Source: OLB7 sp966250335
Lineage (GTDB): Bacteria > Bacteroidota > Ignavibacteria > OLB7
Assembly: GCA_966250335.1 (NCBI GenBank)
Contig: CBINGZ010000006.1
Location: 1 to 64,000, forward strand
Direction: 5' to 3'
Length of the DNA stretch: 64,000 bases
Shown in pieces: positions 1 through 8,534 of this stretch. The notes under the pieces were generated by a model. That model ran no database searches, was not told the origin of the DNA, and was given only the letters and a program-made list of their open reading frames with translations. Both the position numbers and the translations under genes were made by a program. Within the stretch, counting starts at the first letter, position 1, and the number at the start of each line of letters is the position of its first letter.

Positions 1-1087
1 TGAAGGTGATCGACGATTCGGCCAGATAGACATCGGCCTTTCTGGTCGGCGTAAACGTAAGCTTGTTGCCGGCCACGTCGTCGATCACCGGAACGATCCG
101 ATAACCGATCTGCTGACCGTCGAGTGTCGGGAACTTGTAGTGGTAATAGGGAGACGCGCGGTAGTAGACCACCGGCAGCGCATACGACATATCGTACGCA
201 TTGATTTCCGGGCTGTACGCCCAGCTCCCCTGCCAGCTGAACGTCCGGAGCGTCGTGATGGCGACGGTGTCGCGGACCTGATCCGGATCGAGCATAAGCA
301 GGAGCTTGCTCTCGTCGTTGACCGGAAGCGGACCGTTGCTGCCGGAGTAGTTCACCTGTCCCAGGTTCTTGATACCGACGGCAACGCCCTCGCTGTAGAC
401 GTTCACGTCCGGCTTGTAACGCGTGATCGAGTTCGGTCCGAAGAGGATCTCGATCTTGCCGGAAGGGCTCTCGTACAGCTTCGCCTGGAAGTTGCCGGGG
501 TTGCCGTACGGGTAGCTGATACCCTGGACGCGCCACTCGAACGTCATGACGCGGTTCGGAGCCGTGCCGTCGACGCGGTAGTAGACGCCGCCGTCGGGGC
601 TGTAGACACCGGAGGACTGGAAGTCACCCCAGTATACCATGAGAACGCGATCCTCATACGAGTACCACGTCGGCGACCAGGTCGGTGCGACATACTCCAG
701 AATGGCGGGCCAGCCGCCCCATCCGTTTCCTACAATGCCGTTGTACTGAGCGCCGTTGAAGCCGATAAAGCCGGCAGGGTCGACCTGAACCATCGTATAG
801 AAGTTGTTCAGGAAGAGAAAGGGGAAGCCTTCACCGCTGCCGTAGTTGTTCGTGAGGTAGAAGTCGATGAGCTGCTGACCTCCCTGAACGTATTGGGTTC
901 CCGGTATCACGGTCGTCCCGGACTCGCCGATGATCGACCGGAAGCTGTTCGGGATACGCGAAGCGGTGTAGTTGTTCCATGGAATCCTTACCATGGGGGG
1001 CGAAAATCCGGGGGGATTCTGCGCCCACACTGTTCCCGTTACCATCAGGGCCAGGATCAGCCCGGTAAGGAACTTGTAGTGTCGCAT
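1..1087 (-). CDS. Secreted nidogen-like surface protein, 3' end outside the window
   Basis: The minus frame is open from an ATG at 1087 to the window edge, about 362 codons, so the C-terminus is missing. The first ~22 residues form a signal peptide (MRHYKF followed by a hydrophobic stretch ending in VWAQ). Residues ~60-200 have the aromatic/Gly-rich look of an extracellular nidogen-like domain, with FPFLFLNN, GFIGFNG, a W-rich stretch and YYRVDGTAPNRVMTFEW. A protein of this kind would probably end in adhesin repeats or a T9SS sorting domain, but that part is not visible. No function beyond a secreted or surface protein can be assigned. The start is supported by the signal peptide. Confidence 0.75.
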   Translation of the reverse strand, partial: MRHYKFLTGLILALMVTGTVWAQNPPGFSPPMVRIPWNNYTASRIPNSFRSIIGESGTTVIPGTQYVQGGQQLIDFYLTNNYGSGEGFPFLFLNNFYTMVQVDPAGFIGFNGAQYNGIVGNGWGGWPAILEYVAPTWSPTWYSYEDRVLMVYWGDFQSSGVYSPDGGVYYRVDGTAPNRVMTFEWRVQGISYPYGNPGNFQAKLYESPSGKIEILFGPNSITRYKPDVNVYSEGVAVGIKNLGQVNYSGSNGPLPVNDESKLLLMLDPDQVRDTVAITTLRTFSWQGSWAYSPEINAYDMSYALPVVYYRASPYYHYKFPTLDGQQIGYRIVPVIDDVAGNKLTFTPTRKADVYLAESSITF

Positions 1088-1521
1088 ACTGACTCCAGAG
1101 CTTATGTTGAGAAGAGTATCGAGGGTACTTTGGTCGTATCGTTTCAAGATGTTAACCCGAGCCGACATACTCTCCGGCAACCGTCATGGAAGCCTGTAAA
1201 ACACGCATAAGTATCGCCGGGCGATACTATAATTCCGGGACACGGCTGGATACGCTCAGTGTACGGACTGCGCGAACAAGCTATCGATGAGGATATCGTT
1301 AACCGTAGGTCATGGACACGACGGCAACCGCGCAATGCTGAAAGCCGCGCGAACCGATTGCCCGATATCAGGTACGGCAGGCCGCAGAGGGAACGTCACG
1401 CATGAGCACATGCGATGCCGGCCCATCTCTGCAAAGCCTTATAATCGATCAGTTGTCAGAGACGTGTGGAACGATAATGGGGTACGGGGTAAGACTTCTT
1501 TCAAGCACGCTGCGTCCGACG
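1088..1521. other. Intergenic stretch without a convincing gene
   Basis: This 434-base stretch lies between the start of the truncated secreted protein and the end of the AraC-type gene. It should hold the promoter of the former. I see no RNA gene, repeat or strong hairpin. The open frames across it have no family resemblance. Confidence 0.5.
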
Positions 1522-2493
1522 CTACGACGCATCCGCCGACGGCGGCGGGACCGGACGAACCCCACGAAACTCGAGGGGAGACTTCCCGGTGTGCTTTCTG
1601 AACAGTGAACTGAACGCAGCGGGATTTCTATATCCCGTCGCGATTCCCACGTCGGCGATCGAATGGGGCGTGCTTGCGAGCAGATGCCGCGCGCGCTCCA
1701 CCCTTCTGCGAATCAGGTACTGATGAGGCGTCTCAAGAAATACCTGTTCGAACCGGCGAAGGAAGTAATGTGTGGACAGGCATGCGATACCGGCCATCTC
1801 CGGAAGCGGTATCTGCATGTGAAGATTGTCGTCGATGTACATCCGTGCACGATTCAACCTCTTGTAGAGATCGACGCGCGTGGCCGACCGCATCACCGGC
1901 AGCCTGCACATCTCGGCCCGATATCTCTCCTGCGATACGATCAACGCCTCCAGCAGGGCACGGACCTTCAGATCGATGATCGTTCCTTCCTCGACACCGC
2001 GGGAGATCAGATCATACAGCTCCTCCAGGATCGGCGCAACGAGCGTGTCACTCCGAAAGAGGGTGTCGATCATCGGACCCGATTCCCCGTCGCCCCCCTC
2101 CCCTGCGATCGCTCCCCTGCCGATCACCGACAGGTTCGAGAGAGCCTCCGCTACGAGTCGAGGACTGAAATGGACCGCGAGATACTCCACCGGTGTCGAT
2201 GCAACAGCCGTCGTGGTACAACGAGTTCCCGCGTTGACGACCAGAAACGAACCGGCCTCGATCACATGCTGCGTGCCGTCGAGCGTGCAGACCGCCGCAC
2301 CGCCGAACACCGTTCTGATCGAAGCCGTTGTACGTTCTTCCGAAAATGACACTCCCCCGCCACGAAGCAGAACCACAGCGCTCGTTCCCTGCATCGAGGG
2401 CATTGCCGCCGACGTCAGGTAGTCGTTCAGTTCGGAGAGACTCCGGACAATTCTGCTCACACTTGGGGACATGGGGCGTGCCGAATAATCCAT
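1522..2493 (-). CDS. AraC-family transcriptional regulator
   Basis: This 323-aa protein is a DNA-binding regulator of the AraC/XylS family. Residues ~30-140 form an N-terminal cupin-like sensing region, including GGAAVCTLDGTQHVIEAGS and VEYLAVHFSP. The C-terminal ~100 residues contain the two helix-turn-helix motifs of the family: MAGIACLSTHYFLRRFEQVF, then IADVGIATGYRNPAAFSSLF followed by RKHTGKSPLEFR. The second motif is the most conserved AraC signature and is intact. The start at 2493 is not backed by a clear ribosome-binding site; an in-frame Met seven codons on is an alternative. No target is evident; the neighbours are a secreted protein downstream and a long AT-richer gap upstream. 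Confidence 0.92.
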   Translation of the reverse strand: MDYSARPMSPSVSRIVRSLSELNDYLTSAAMPSMQGTSAVVLLRGGGVSFSEERTTASIRTVFGGAAVCTLDGTQHVIEAGSFLVVNAGTRCTTTAVASTPVEYLAVHFSPRLVAEALSNLSVIGRGAIAGEGGDGESGPMIDTLFRSDTLVAPILEELYDLISRGVEEGTIIDLKVRALLEALIVSQERYRAEMCRLPVMRSATRVDLYKRLNRARMYIDDNLHMQIPLPEMAGIACLSTHYFLRRFEQVFLETPHQYLIRRRVERARHLLASTPHSIADVGIATGYRNPAAFSSLFRKHTGKSPLEFRGVRPVPPPSADAS

Positions 2494-3684
2494 GAGGACC
2501 GTCAGGGATAGTGACGGCCGATTACTCGATGTACGATGTAGAGCATACGGATATGCCCTAAAGAAAAAAAATGGCGGGCCTGCTGACGACCTTCCGACAA
2601 CGTCACCCTATGCGTCTTACCCCGGTTTCGTTATCTCGATCCGCAACTTCGGGAGTAGTCCTATGCGTTATTTAGAATATTCCCGGCCCGCCATTCTATT
2701 TCAAAGTACACCTGGTTCATGATCGCGAATCGAATATCGAATTCGATTCCATGTTGCTCCGACGCGTCATATTCGTGATCGCGTCGCAATTCGAATTGAA
2801 ATATACATGCCGTTTGCGGACTTCCGTATCGCGACACGGCTACCGTTTTTCTGGGGTTCCATCGATTCGGATCGATCGGAATACCTGATGTCGGACAACC
2901 TCGCGCGTACTATTTCAATTCGTTCAATCGTCCGGTTGCAACGCTTCCGGAGAGCGATTCGGGAGCATTGAAGAGGATAGGGCTTGGGGCTTCCATACCC
3001 TTGATTAGCCTCTCCGTTTTTATAACGGACGTCCCCCGTCAAACATCACAGACGATGTCGATGAAGCGCGATTCGCCCGTGAAATCTCCTGTACGGGATC
3101 GGGCCACATATAACGAACGGCACTCGAAGAACGTCACAAACCGCCAAAAACGAGCGTTTTTCAAGGTTTCGCGCCTTTCAAGGTATCTCAAGGAGGGGTC
3201 ACGGGGAGCGATCTACTGTTTTTCTGGGGGGTCTTACGAAGGGGGTGACCTGCGGCTGCGAAGAGGAATGGACCCGGCGGAAGAGACTGATCCTCCGCAC
3301 GACCCCGGAGGGAGACCACACGACCCCAATAAGATCGTATTACGATTACGAATACGACGTTTTACGAAAAAAACAATTTCTTGCGAGAAAATGTCAACAT
3401 GCATCGGTGGCCCCTCCTGCTGTTGCATAGAGAGGAATTATTTGTGAAGTTGAGCCCGCGATACGGATGTGGTAGAGACATTATCGAGACATGATTCCGT
3501 CATAAACCGCCGCCCCATGGTCAAACCGGATCTTAACTTCCAGAACAAATCGACGGTATCTCCATACCCCGTCGAGCGCTCATGTTCGGCGCCTATATCG
3601 CTTCAACCGATCGCGCCGCCTGACGAACCTGCGCATGAGATCGCTCCCGGCGCCGATCCCAATTCATGTTGAAGAACTTCCTCA
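2494..3684. other. 1.2-kb gene-poor, AT-richer intergenic region
   Basis: This region separates the divergent AraC-type gene and the TPR/HTH regulator. It is visibly richer in A/T than the surroundings, with runs of A and repeated cgaat/gatac words. Open frames of 60-160 codons occur on both strands, but none has protein-like composition or a ribosome-binding site. The words ctaccgtttttctgggg (~2840) and ctactgtttttctgggg (~3214) recur. A spaced inverted repeat at 2562-2702 is listed separately. It may be a decayed element or a long regulatory region. Confidence 0.5.
2562..2702. repeat. Spaced inverted repeat, possible small element or hairpin
   Basis: AATGGCGGGCC at 2570-2580 is matched exactly by its complement GGCCCGCCATT at 2685-2695. 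The similarity extends outward (GAAAAAAAATGG against GAAATAGAATGG) to about 18 bp with two mismatches. The ends enclose roughly 100 bp. It could be a miniature transposable element without an obvious target duplication, or a long hairpin. Confidence 0.4.
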
Positions 3685-5310
3685 ATGACGAGCCCCCCAT
3701 CTACATCCTCCGCCTCGGAACTGCCGGACCGGCTGCAATGCGCGCGTGATCCCTTCTCCGCCATGAAGGTCGTGCACGATGTATTGCAGAGCGCCCGCTC
3801 CGGAAGAAATATCCCGCTGGAGGCCGAGGCGTTGAATATGCTGGCGCTCTGCTGCATCTATACCGGCGATGTACGGCAGGCCAGATCGAGCGCGGCCGAG
3901 GCGTATACGCTGGCCGACCGGCTCGGTGATGCGCGTCTTCTGGTGCAGATCCTCCTCTCACAGGCCACCATCGCCTTCGAGATCGGAGATTATCGATCGG
4001 CTCGCGAGATGTCGCACACGGCTCTCTATCTTGTCAGAGGCCTGGAGAGTGCAAAGGAGCTCGAGACGTTCGTGCTGATTTCACTCGGCTGCGCATCCCT
4101 GAAGGAAGGGGAATACGTGCAGGCCCTGAACGCCTTTGTCAAGGCGCTGGAGAACACCGAGCTTACCGGCAACACCCTGCACCGCGCCTATGTGAACGGA
4201 AGTATCGGAGCCACATATTGTTTCCTCGGCGATCCGGATGGAGCATTGAAGCATCAGCTGCTGGCGCTCGAACAGTTGCGGCAGACCGGCGACCGCTATA
4301 CCGAAATGCAGCTGCACGGCGACCTGGGGAACACCTATCTCGAACGCCGCGAGCCCGCGAAGGCGATGGAGTCGTTTCATGCGCAGCTCGCGCTGGCCGA
4401 GGAATATTCGCTGACCACCACCCTCTCCAGAGCCTTGAGCGGTCTCGGCAACGCCCACACGCTGACGGGCGATCTCGACAAGGCGCTGGAGTTCGAGAAC
4501 CGGGCGCTGGAGATCTCCACGGAGACGGGTGAAACATCGCGACAGGCGGAGATACGCTGTTATATCGCAGGCATTCTTATCCGCATGGGAAACCACTCCC
4601 TCGCCCTCTCCAACCTGAACACCGCCCTTGCCGTCGCTTCCCGGAACCGGAACCCGAAGATCGAGGTGGCGGTGAACCGGCTGCTGGCACGCATCTACGA
4701 CGCCATGGGGGATCGCGAGACGGCGTACGACCATTACAAGAAGTACATCGCTACCCGAGACACGATCCTCGACCGCAGGAAGATCCGGGAGATCGTGCAG
4801 ATCCATGCCGATTATCACAAGGCGGTGGCGGAGAGGGAGAAGGAGACGCTGCGGTTGAAGACGGAACGGCTTGAGCAGGAGCTGGAGAATACGTCGCAGG
4901 AGATCACGTCGCTGACCACCGACCTGATCCGGAAGAAGAACTGGATGGAAAGAATCAGGGACGAGCTGAAACCGATAGCGCGCGGCAGCCGCAACTACCG
5001 CACCCAGGCCGAATCGCTCATCGCCGAGATCGACACGCTGCTGAAGAGCAGCGACGAATGGCACACCTTCGAACGGCAGTTCCATCGTGTGCATCAGGAG
5101 TTCATCAATCGTCTCGCCGATCGATTCCCGACCCTCACCCCGACCGAGCTGAAGATCTGCTCGCTCCTCCGGGTCAATTATTCGACCAAGGATATCGCCC
5201 GTATCCTCGTCATCTCCCCGTATACGGTCGACGGACATCGTTCCTCGATACGAAGGAAGATCGGGCTCCCGGCCGATGCCAATCTCGTCTCCTGGATCGC
5301 CGGACTTTAG
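3685..5310 (+). CDS. TPR / coiled-coil / LuxR-type HTH regulator
   Basis: This 541-aa cytoplasmic protein has no signal peptide or membrane segment. Residues ~25-370 are tandem TPR-like helical repeats, for example LNMLALCCIYTGDVRQARSS, ALKHQLLALEQLRQTGD and LSNLNTALAVASRNRN. A coiled coil (~375-440, rich in E, K and L) follows. The C-terminal ~65 residues are a LuxR/GerE-type helix-turn-helix: LTPTELKICSLL, then STKDIARILVISPYTVDGHR and RRKIGL. There is no receiver domain, so the TPRs presumably sense a partner. A paralogue with the same architecture lies at 45998-47647. The ATG at 3685 follows an in-frame stop 15 bases upstream. The gene overlaps the convergent acpS by 4 bases. Targets are unknown. 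Confidence 0.85.
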   Translation: MTSPPSTSSASELPDRLQCARDPFSAMKVVHDVLQSARSGRNIPLEAEALNMLALCCIYTGDVRQARSSAAEAYTLADRLGDARLLVQILLSQATIAFEIGDYRSAREMSHTALYLVRGLESAKELETFVLISLGCASLKEGEYVQALNAFVKALENTELTGNTLHRAYVNGSIGATYCFLGDPDGALKHQLLALEQLRQTGDRYTEMQLHGDLGNTYLERREPAKAMESFHAQLALAEEYSLTTTLSRALSGLGNAHTLTGDLDKALEFENRALEISTETGETSRQAEIRCYIAGILIRMGNHSLALSNLNTALAVASRNRNPKIEVAVNRLLARIYDAMGDRETAYDHYKKYIATRDTILDRRKIREIVQIHADYHKAVAEREKETLRLKTERLEQELENTSQEITSLTTDLIRKKNWMERIRDELKPIARGSRNYRTQAESLIAEIDTLLKSSDEWHTFERQFHRVHQEFINRLADRFPTLTPTELKICSLLRVNYSTKDIARILVISPYTVDGHRSSIRRKIGLPADANLVSWIAGL

Positions 5311-5693
5311 GCGCTCTCCCCGACATCCTCCAGCACGACGACGGCGCCGGCTGTCGTGCCGGTGTGGGTGAGCGAGAGATGACAGCGAAGCCCCCCGTAG
5401 CGTTCCGCCATGCCCCCTGAGAGCCTGATTTCCGGCTTACCCCCCGGAAGTCTGGTGACAGCCACCTCATGCCACTTGAACCCCTGGGTAATTCCTGTGC
5501 CGATCGCCTTGGAGAACGCCTCCTTCGCGGCGAACCGCGCGGCGAAATGCTCCATGGCGTTCATCTTGAACGACCGGCAGTATTCGATCTCCTCTTCGGT
5601 GAAGATGCGCCGCTCGAACCGCTCGCCGTATTTCTCGATCGCGCCGCCGATCCGCTCTATTTCCGCCAGGTCGATCCCGATTCCGATGATCAT
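5307..5693 (-). CDS. acpS: Holo-[acyl-carrier-protein] synthase
   Basis: This 128-aa enzyme transfers 4'-phosphopantetheine from CoA to the serine of acyl carrier protein and so activates fatty-acid synthesis. The AcpS signature is complete. Asp8 lies in IGIGIDLAEIERI and Glu58/Lys62 in FAAKEAFSKAIGTG; these bind Mg2+ and CoA in the family. The length is typical (120-130 aa). I chose the ATG at 5693 because the protein then begins MIIGIGIDL and an AAGGA sequence lies about 7 bases upstream. An ATG 36 bases further upstream would add a tail not found in the family. The gene is convergent with the TPR regulator, with a 4-base overlap. Confidence 0.95.
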   Translation of the reverse strand: MIIGIGIDLAEIERIGGAIEKYGERFERRIFTEEEIEYCRSFKMNAMEHFAARFAAKEAFSKAIGTGITQGFKWHEVAVTRLPGGKPEIRLSGGMAERYGGLRCHLSLTHTGTTAGAVVVLEDVGESA

Positions 5694-5842
5694 GGTTGTT
5701 CCTTGTCGATGTCCGTTCCCCCCCCCCACTCGTCTCCTCCCGATATATCGCCGTGCCGCAGGGCGAAGGCTGAAGATATGACGAATCCTCTTCCGGTAGC
5801 CGGGGCCGTTCCATCGGTCGCGGACGATCCGGGCGGAGGGCG

Positions 5843-5850
5843 TATCTTTA
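5843..5850 (+). promoter_or_regulatory. Candidate -7 element upstream of lexA-like gene
   Basis: TATCTTTA matches the Bacteroidota -7 consensus TAnnTTTG at seven of eight positions and lies 37 bases before the ATG. No matching TTG at -33 was found. I saw no obvious palindromic SOS box between it and the start. Confidence 0.35.
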
Positions 5851-5887
5851 CGGCCCGGAACCTCAGCTACCGTCCGACTCTCATCCT

Positions 5888-6559
5888 ATGCAAACCGGCA
5901 CGACACGCGGCTCGCTCACGCCGCGGCAGAACGAGATCTACGAGTTCATCCGCACCTGCATCCAGCAGCAGAACACGCCTCCCACGATCACGGAGATCGG
6001 CGCGCGGTTCGGCATGAAGTCCACCAACGGCGTCAACGACCTGCTCAACGCGCTGGAACGGAAGGGATATATCGTACGCTCGAAGGGAACGGCGCGGGGA
6101 ATATCGCTCCCGGAAAACGCGCCGGCGGCTGCCCCGAAGGGAAAGAGCGGCGGCAGGAAGCTCCCGATCGTAGGCGACGGAAACGCCTCCAATCCCTTCT
6201 CGATCTTCATGAACCCGCAGGGGATGCTGACGCTCGATCCGACCATGATCCCCTCGGGGAACGCCTTCATCGCACTTGTGGCCGACGACGCCATGGACAA
6301 GGAAGGGATCTTCAAGGGGGATTATGTCGTCATACGTCAGACCGATACCCCCGACGACGGCGCGCTCGTCTTCGCCCTTGTCGACGATCGGCAGATCGTC
6401 CGAAGGCTCCAGGGAACGGGAGATCGACGGCAGCTCGTTCCCGCCAACCGCTACTACCCCAGGCACTCCGTGGAGGACGAATCGGAGGAGATCGCCGTGA
6501 TGGGGGAGGTCGTGGGGGTGGTGCGGATGTTGAAGGGAACGCGGCCCGGAAGCTCCTAA
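5888..6559 (+). CDS. lexA: LexA-like repressor with degenerate self-cleavage centre
   Basis: This 223-aa protein has the full LexA layout. A winged-helix DNA-binding domain spans residues ~9-75 (LTPRQNEIYEFI, PPTITEIGARFGMKSTNGV, ALERKGYI, GTARGI). An Ala/Pro/Lys linker and an S24-type C-terminal domain follow. In E. coli LexA, autoproteolysis needs the Ala-Gly bond in VGRVAAGEP, Ser119 in GMSMKD and Lys156 in EVTVKRL. The aligned segments here are VGDGNASNP (Ala100-Ser101), DDAMDK (Ala135, codon GCC at 6290-6292) and RQIVRRL (Arg172). Both catalytic residues are replaced and the scissile Gly is Ser. The fold and dimer motifs (FKGDYVVI, ALVDD, GEVVGVVR) are kept. It is probably a DNA-binding repressor that cannot cleave itself, and may not control a classical SOS response. 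The gene overlaps convergent pta by 4 bases. Confidence 0.9.
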   Translation: MQTGTTRGSLTPRQNEIYEFIRTCIQQQNTPPTITEIGARFGMKSTNGVNDLLNALERKGYIVRSKGTARGISLPENAPAAAPKGKSGGRKLPIVGDGNASNPFSIFMNPQGMLTLDPTMIPSGNAFIALVADDAMDKEGIFKGDYVVIRQTDTPDDGALVFALVDDRQIVRRLQGTGDRRQLVPANRYYPRHSVEDESEEIAVMGEVVGVVRMLKGTRPGSS

Positions 6560-7620
6560 CCCCCCATCCTCTCCGCCGTCAGCGCGCATATCGACGCCAC
6601 GTCGATAATATCGTCCACCGAACAACCTCTGGAGAGATCGAACATCGGCCTGGCGAGCCCCTGCACGATCGGGCCGATCGCCAGCGCGCCGGCCATCCGC
6701 TGCGCCATCTTGTAGCCGATATTCCCCGCGTCGAGATCGGGGAAGATCAGCACGTTCGCCTTCCCTTCCACCGGAGACCCCGGAGCCTTCCGCGCGGCGA
6801 CGCCGGGGACGATCGCGGCGTCGAGCTGAAGTTCGCCGTCGATCCGCAATCCCTCGGGAGCCCTGGCGACGGCAAGCTCGAAGGCTTTCGTCACCTTCTC
6901 CACGCGCGGATGACGCGCGCTGCCGTGCGTGCTGAAGGAGAGGAAGGCGACGCGCGGCTCCTCTTCTATCAGTGTACGATAATTCTGCGCCGTGACCAGC
7001 GCAATGTCGGCAAGCTGCTCCGGCGTGGGATCGGGGACCACGGCCCCGTCGGCGAAGGAGTAGACACGGTCCGGGAAGACGATCAGGAAGAAGGAGGAGA
7101 CGACCGACACCCCCGGAATCAGCCCGATGACCTGTATCGCTGCGCGAAGCACATCGCCGGTGGTGGAGAGCGACCCCGCAACGCAGCCGTCGCATTCCCC
7201 CATGCGGACCGCCATCGCGGCCGTGAAGAGAGGATCGAGCATCGTCTTCCGGGCCTCCTCCTCCGTGATCCCCTTGTGCGCCCGCAGCCTGTGGAACTCG
7301 GCCGCGTAGCCGGTACCTCCCGGCTCGATGACGTCCAGATCCCCGATCGCGATTCCGATTCCATCAGCCAGCGATGTAATGGGGCCGGGATCTCCCACAA
7401 GCACGGGGGTCACGATCCCTTCGTCGGCGAGAAAGCGGGCGGCGCGGAGAGTTCGTTCGTCGAGCGCATCGGGGAAGACGATGCGGGAAGCCGTACGGGA
7501 AGCGGCGCCGCGGAACCGGAGCAGAATGTCCGGATAATCGAGCGGTCCCGCTCCCCGGACGATCGCTGATGAAGGCTGCGGCGCAGCGGCTGTCGGAAGA
7601 TCCTTCTCTGTCGGTTCCAT
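6556..7620 (-). CDS. pta: Phosphate acetyltransferase
   Basis: This 354-aa enzyme interconverts acetyl-CoA and acetyl phosphate (the Pta step of the acetate pathway). It corresponds to the short PTA_PTB catalytic form without the N-terminal DRTGG extension. Family motifs are clear: GSLSTTGDVLRAAIQVIG, LSFSTHGSARHPRVEKV, DGELQLDAAIVPGVAARKAP and NVLIFPDLDAGNIGYKMAQR. The end, GPIVQGLARPMFDLSRGCSV, is also typical. The ATG at 7620 starts MEPTEKDL. The much longer upstream open frame has no family resemblance and is not part of the gene. No acetate kinase gene is adjacent. The gene is divergent from pdxH across 185 bases. Confidence 0.95.
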   Translation of the reverse strand: MEPTEKDLPTAAAPQPSSAIVRGAGPLDYPDILLRFRGAASRTASRIVFPDALDERTLRAARFLADEGIVTPVLVGDPGPITSLADGIGIAIGDLDVIEPGGTGYAAEFHRLRAHKGITEEEARKTMLDPLFTAAMAVRMGECDGCVAGSLSTTGDVLRAAIQVIGLIPGVSVVSSFFLIVFPDRVYSFADGAVVPDPTPEQLADIALVTAQNYRTLIEEEPRVAFLSFSTHGSARHPRVEKVTKAFELAVARAPEGLRIDGELQLDAAIVPGVAARKAPGSPVEGKANVLIFPDLDAGNIGYKMAQRMAGALAIGPIVQGLARPMFDLSRGCSVDDIIDVASICALTAERMGG

Positions 7621-7805
7621 GATCGATCCTCGTATGTTCCCCTCCAATTTACGGCGGGGGCTTCCCAGGTTTCCCCTCCGCCCGGTATCAACATGTTGAA
7701 CGGCCGCGTCGCCGGGCCGCACGATTTGCCCGGCCGGAGGAACGTGCGCAGATTGCGTCCGGGCGGCCCACGGCCGAACAGAGTTACCGACAAACGAATC
7801 GACAG

Positions 7806-8447
7806 ATGACGACCTCGATCGCAGACATCCGCCGCGAATACGCCCTCCACGGGCTCCTCGAATCGGACCTGGCCTCCGACCCCTTCGTTCAGTTCGAACG
7901 CTGGTTCGCACAGGCTCTTGAAACCGAAGTGACCGAACCGACGGCGATGACGCTCGCCACCGCCACTCCCGACGGCATCCCTTCGGCCCGCATCGTTCTG
8001 ATGAAGGGGTTCGACCCGCGGGGATTCGATTTCTACACGAACTACGAATCGCGCAAGGGAAGGGAACTGACGGCGAACAATCGCGCCGCGACCGTATTCC
8101 TCTGGGCCGAACTGCAGCGACAGGTGCGGATCGAGGGATCGGTGGAGAGAATGAGCGAGGAGGAATCGGACGCCTATTTCCGGTCGCGCCCGGTCGGCAG
8201 CCGCATCGGGGCGTGGGCATCGCACCAGAGCAGCGTCGTGACGGGAAGGAAGGAGCTGATGGAGCAGGTAGCGGAACTGGAGGCGAAATATGGGAACGGC
8301 GATATCCCCCGCCCCCCCTACTGGGGAGGATTCCGGCTGGTCCCGAGCGCCATCGAGTTCTGGCAGGGACGCCCGAGCCGCATGCACGATCGTCTGCGAT
8401 ATACCAGAATCGGCGACGACTGGAAGATCGAACGCCTCTCCCCATGA
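7806..8447 (+). CDS. pdxH: Pyridoxamine/pyridoxine 5'-phosphate oxidase
   Basis: This 213-aa FMN-dependent enzyme oxidises pyridoxine or pyridoxamine 5'-phosphate to pyridoxal 5'-phosphate. The length and whole sequence fit PdxH. The N-terminus is DIRREYALHGLLESD. FMN-binding segments are PSARIVLMKGFDPRGFDFYTNYESRKG and ATVFLWAELQRQVRIEG. The substrate-contact region is FRSRPVGSRIGAWAS. The C-terminal dimerisation domain includes PPYWGGFRLVP and IEFWQGRPSRMHDR, and the protein ends IERLSP as is common in the family. It is a single gene, followed by a hairpin and convergent with the OmpA-type gene. Confidence 0.96.
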   Translation: MTTSIADIRREYALHGLLESDLASDPFVQFERWFAQALETEVTEPTAMTLATATPDGIPSARIVLMKGFDPRGFDFYTNYESRKGRELTANNRAATVFLWAELQRQVRIEGSVERMSEEESDAYFRSRPVGSRIGAWASHQSSVVTGRKELMEQVAELEAKYGNGDIPRPPYWGGFRLVPSAIEFWQGRPSRMHDRLRYTRIGDDWKIERLSP

Positions 8448-8475
8448 ATATCGAATCACGAAGCATCATAACGTC

Positions 8476-8504
8476 GCGGGGGGAGACGATCAGCCTCCCC
8501 CCGC
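8476..8504. terminator. Hairpin between convergent pdxH and OmpA-type gene
   Basis: GCGGGGGGAG (8476-8485) pairs perfectly with CTCCCCCCGC (8495-8504) around a 9-base loop. There is no strong T run on either side. The word TATCGAATCACGA occurs on both flanks (8449 and 8519). Confidence 0.6.
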
Positions 8505-8534
8505 AATGCTGTCATTAATATCGAATCACGAGAA

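Noticed and set aside
140..1210. A long plus-strand open frame of 356 codons
   Set aside because: It is the antisense of the secreted protein at 1-1087. It has no signal or family resemblance, and its composition is Arg/Val-rich as expected for a shadow frame in GC-rich DNA.
2968..3447. Possible gene in the AT-richer gap
   Set aside because: The 159-codon frame lacks a ribosome-binding site, has a basic, low-complexity composition and overlaps other equally long frames on both strands.
5307..5729. Earlier start of acpS at 5729
   Set aside because: It adds a 12-residue Gly-rich extension not found in AcpS proteins, while the ATG at 5693 has a good ribosome-binding site.
6556..8469. A 637-aa fusion protein ending in Pta
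   Set aside because: The N-terminal half is Arg/Pro-rich and is antisense to pdxH. Pta starts at 7620 with the normal N-terminus.
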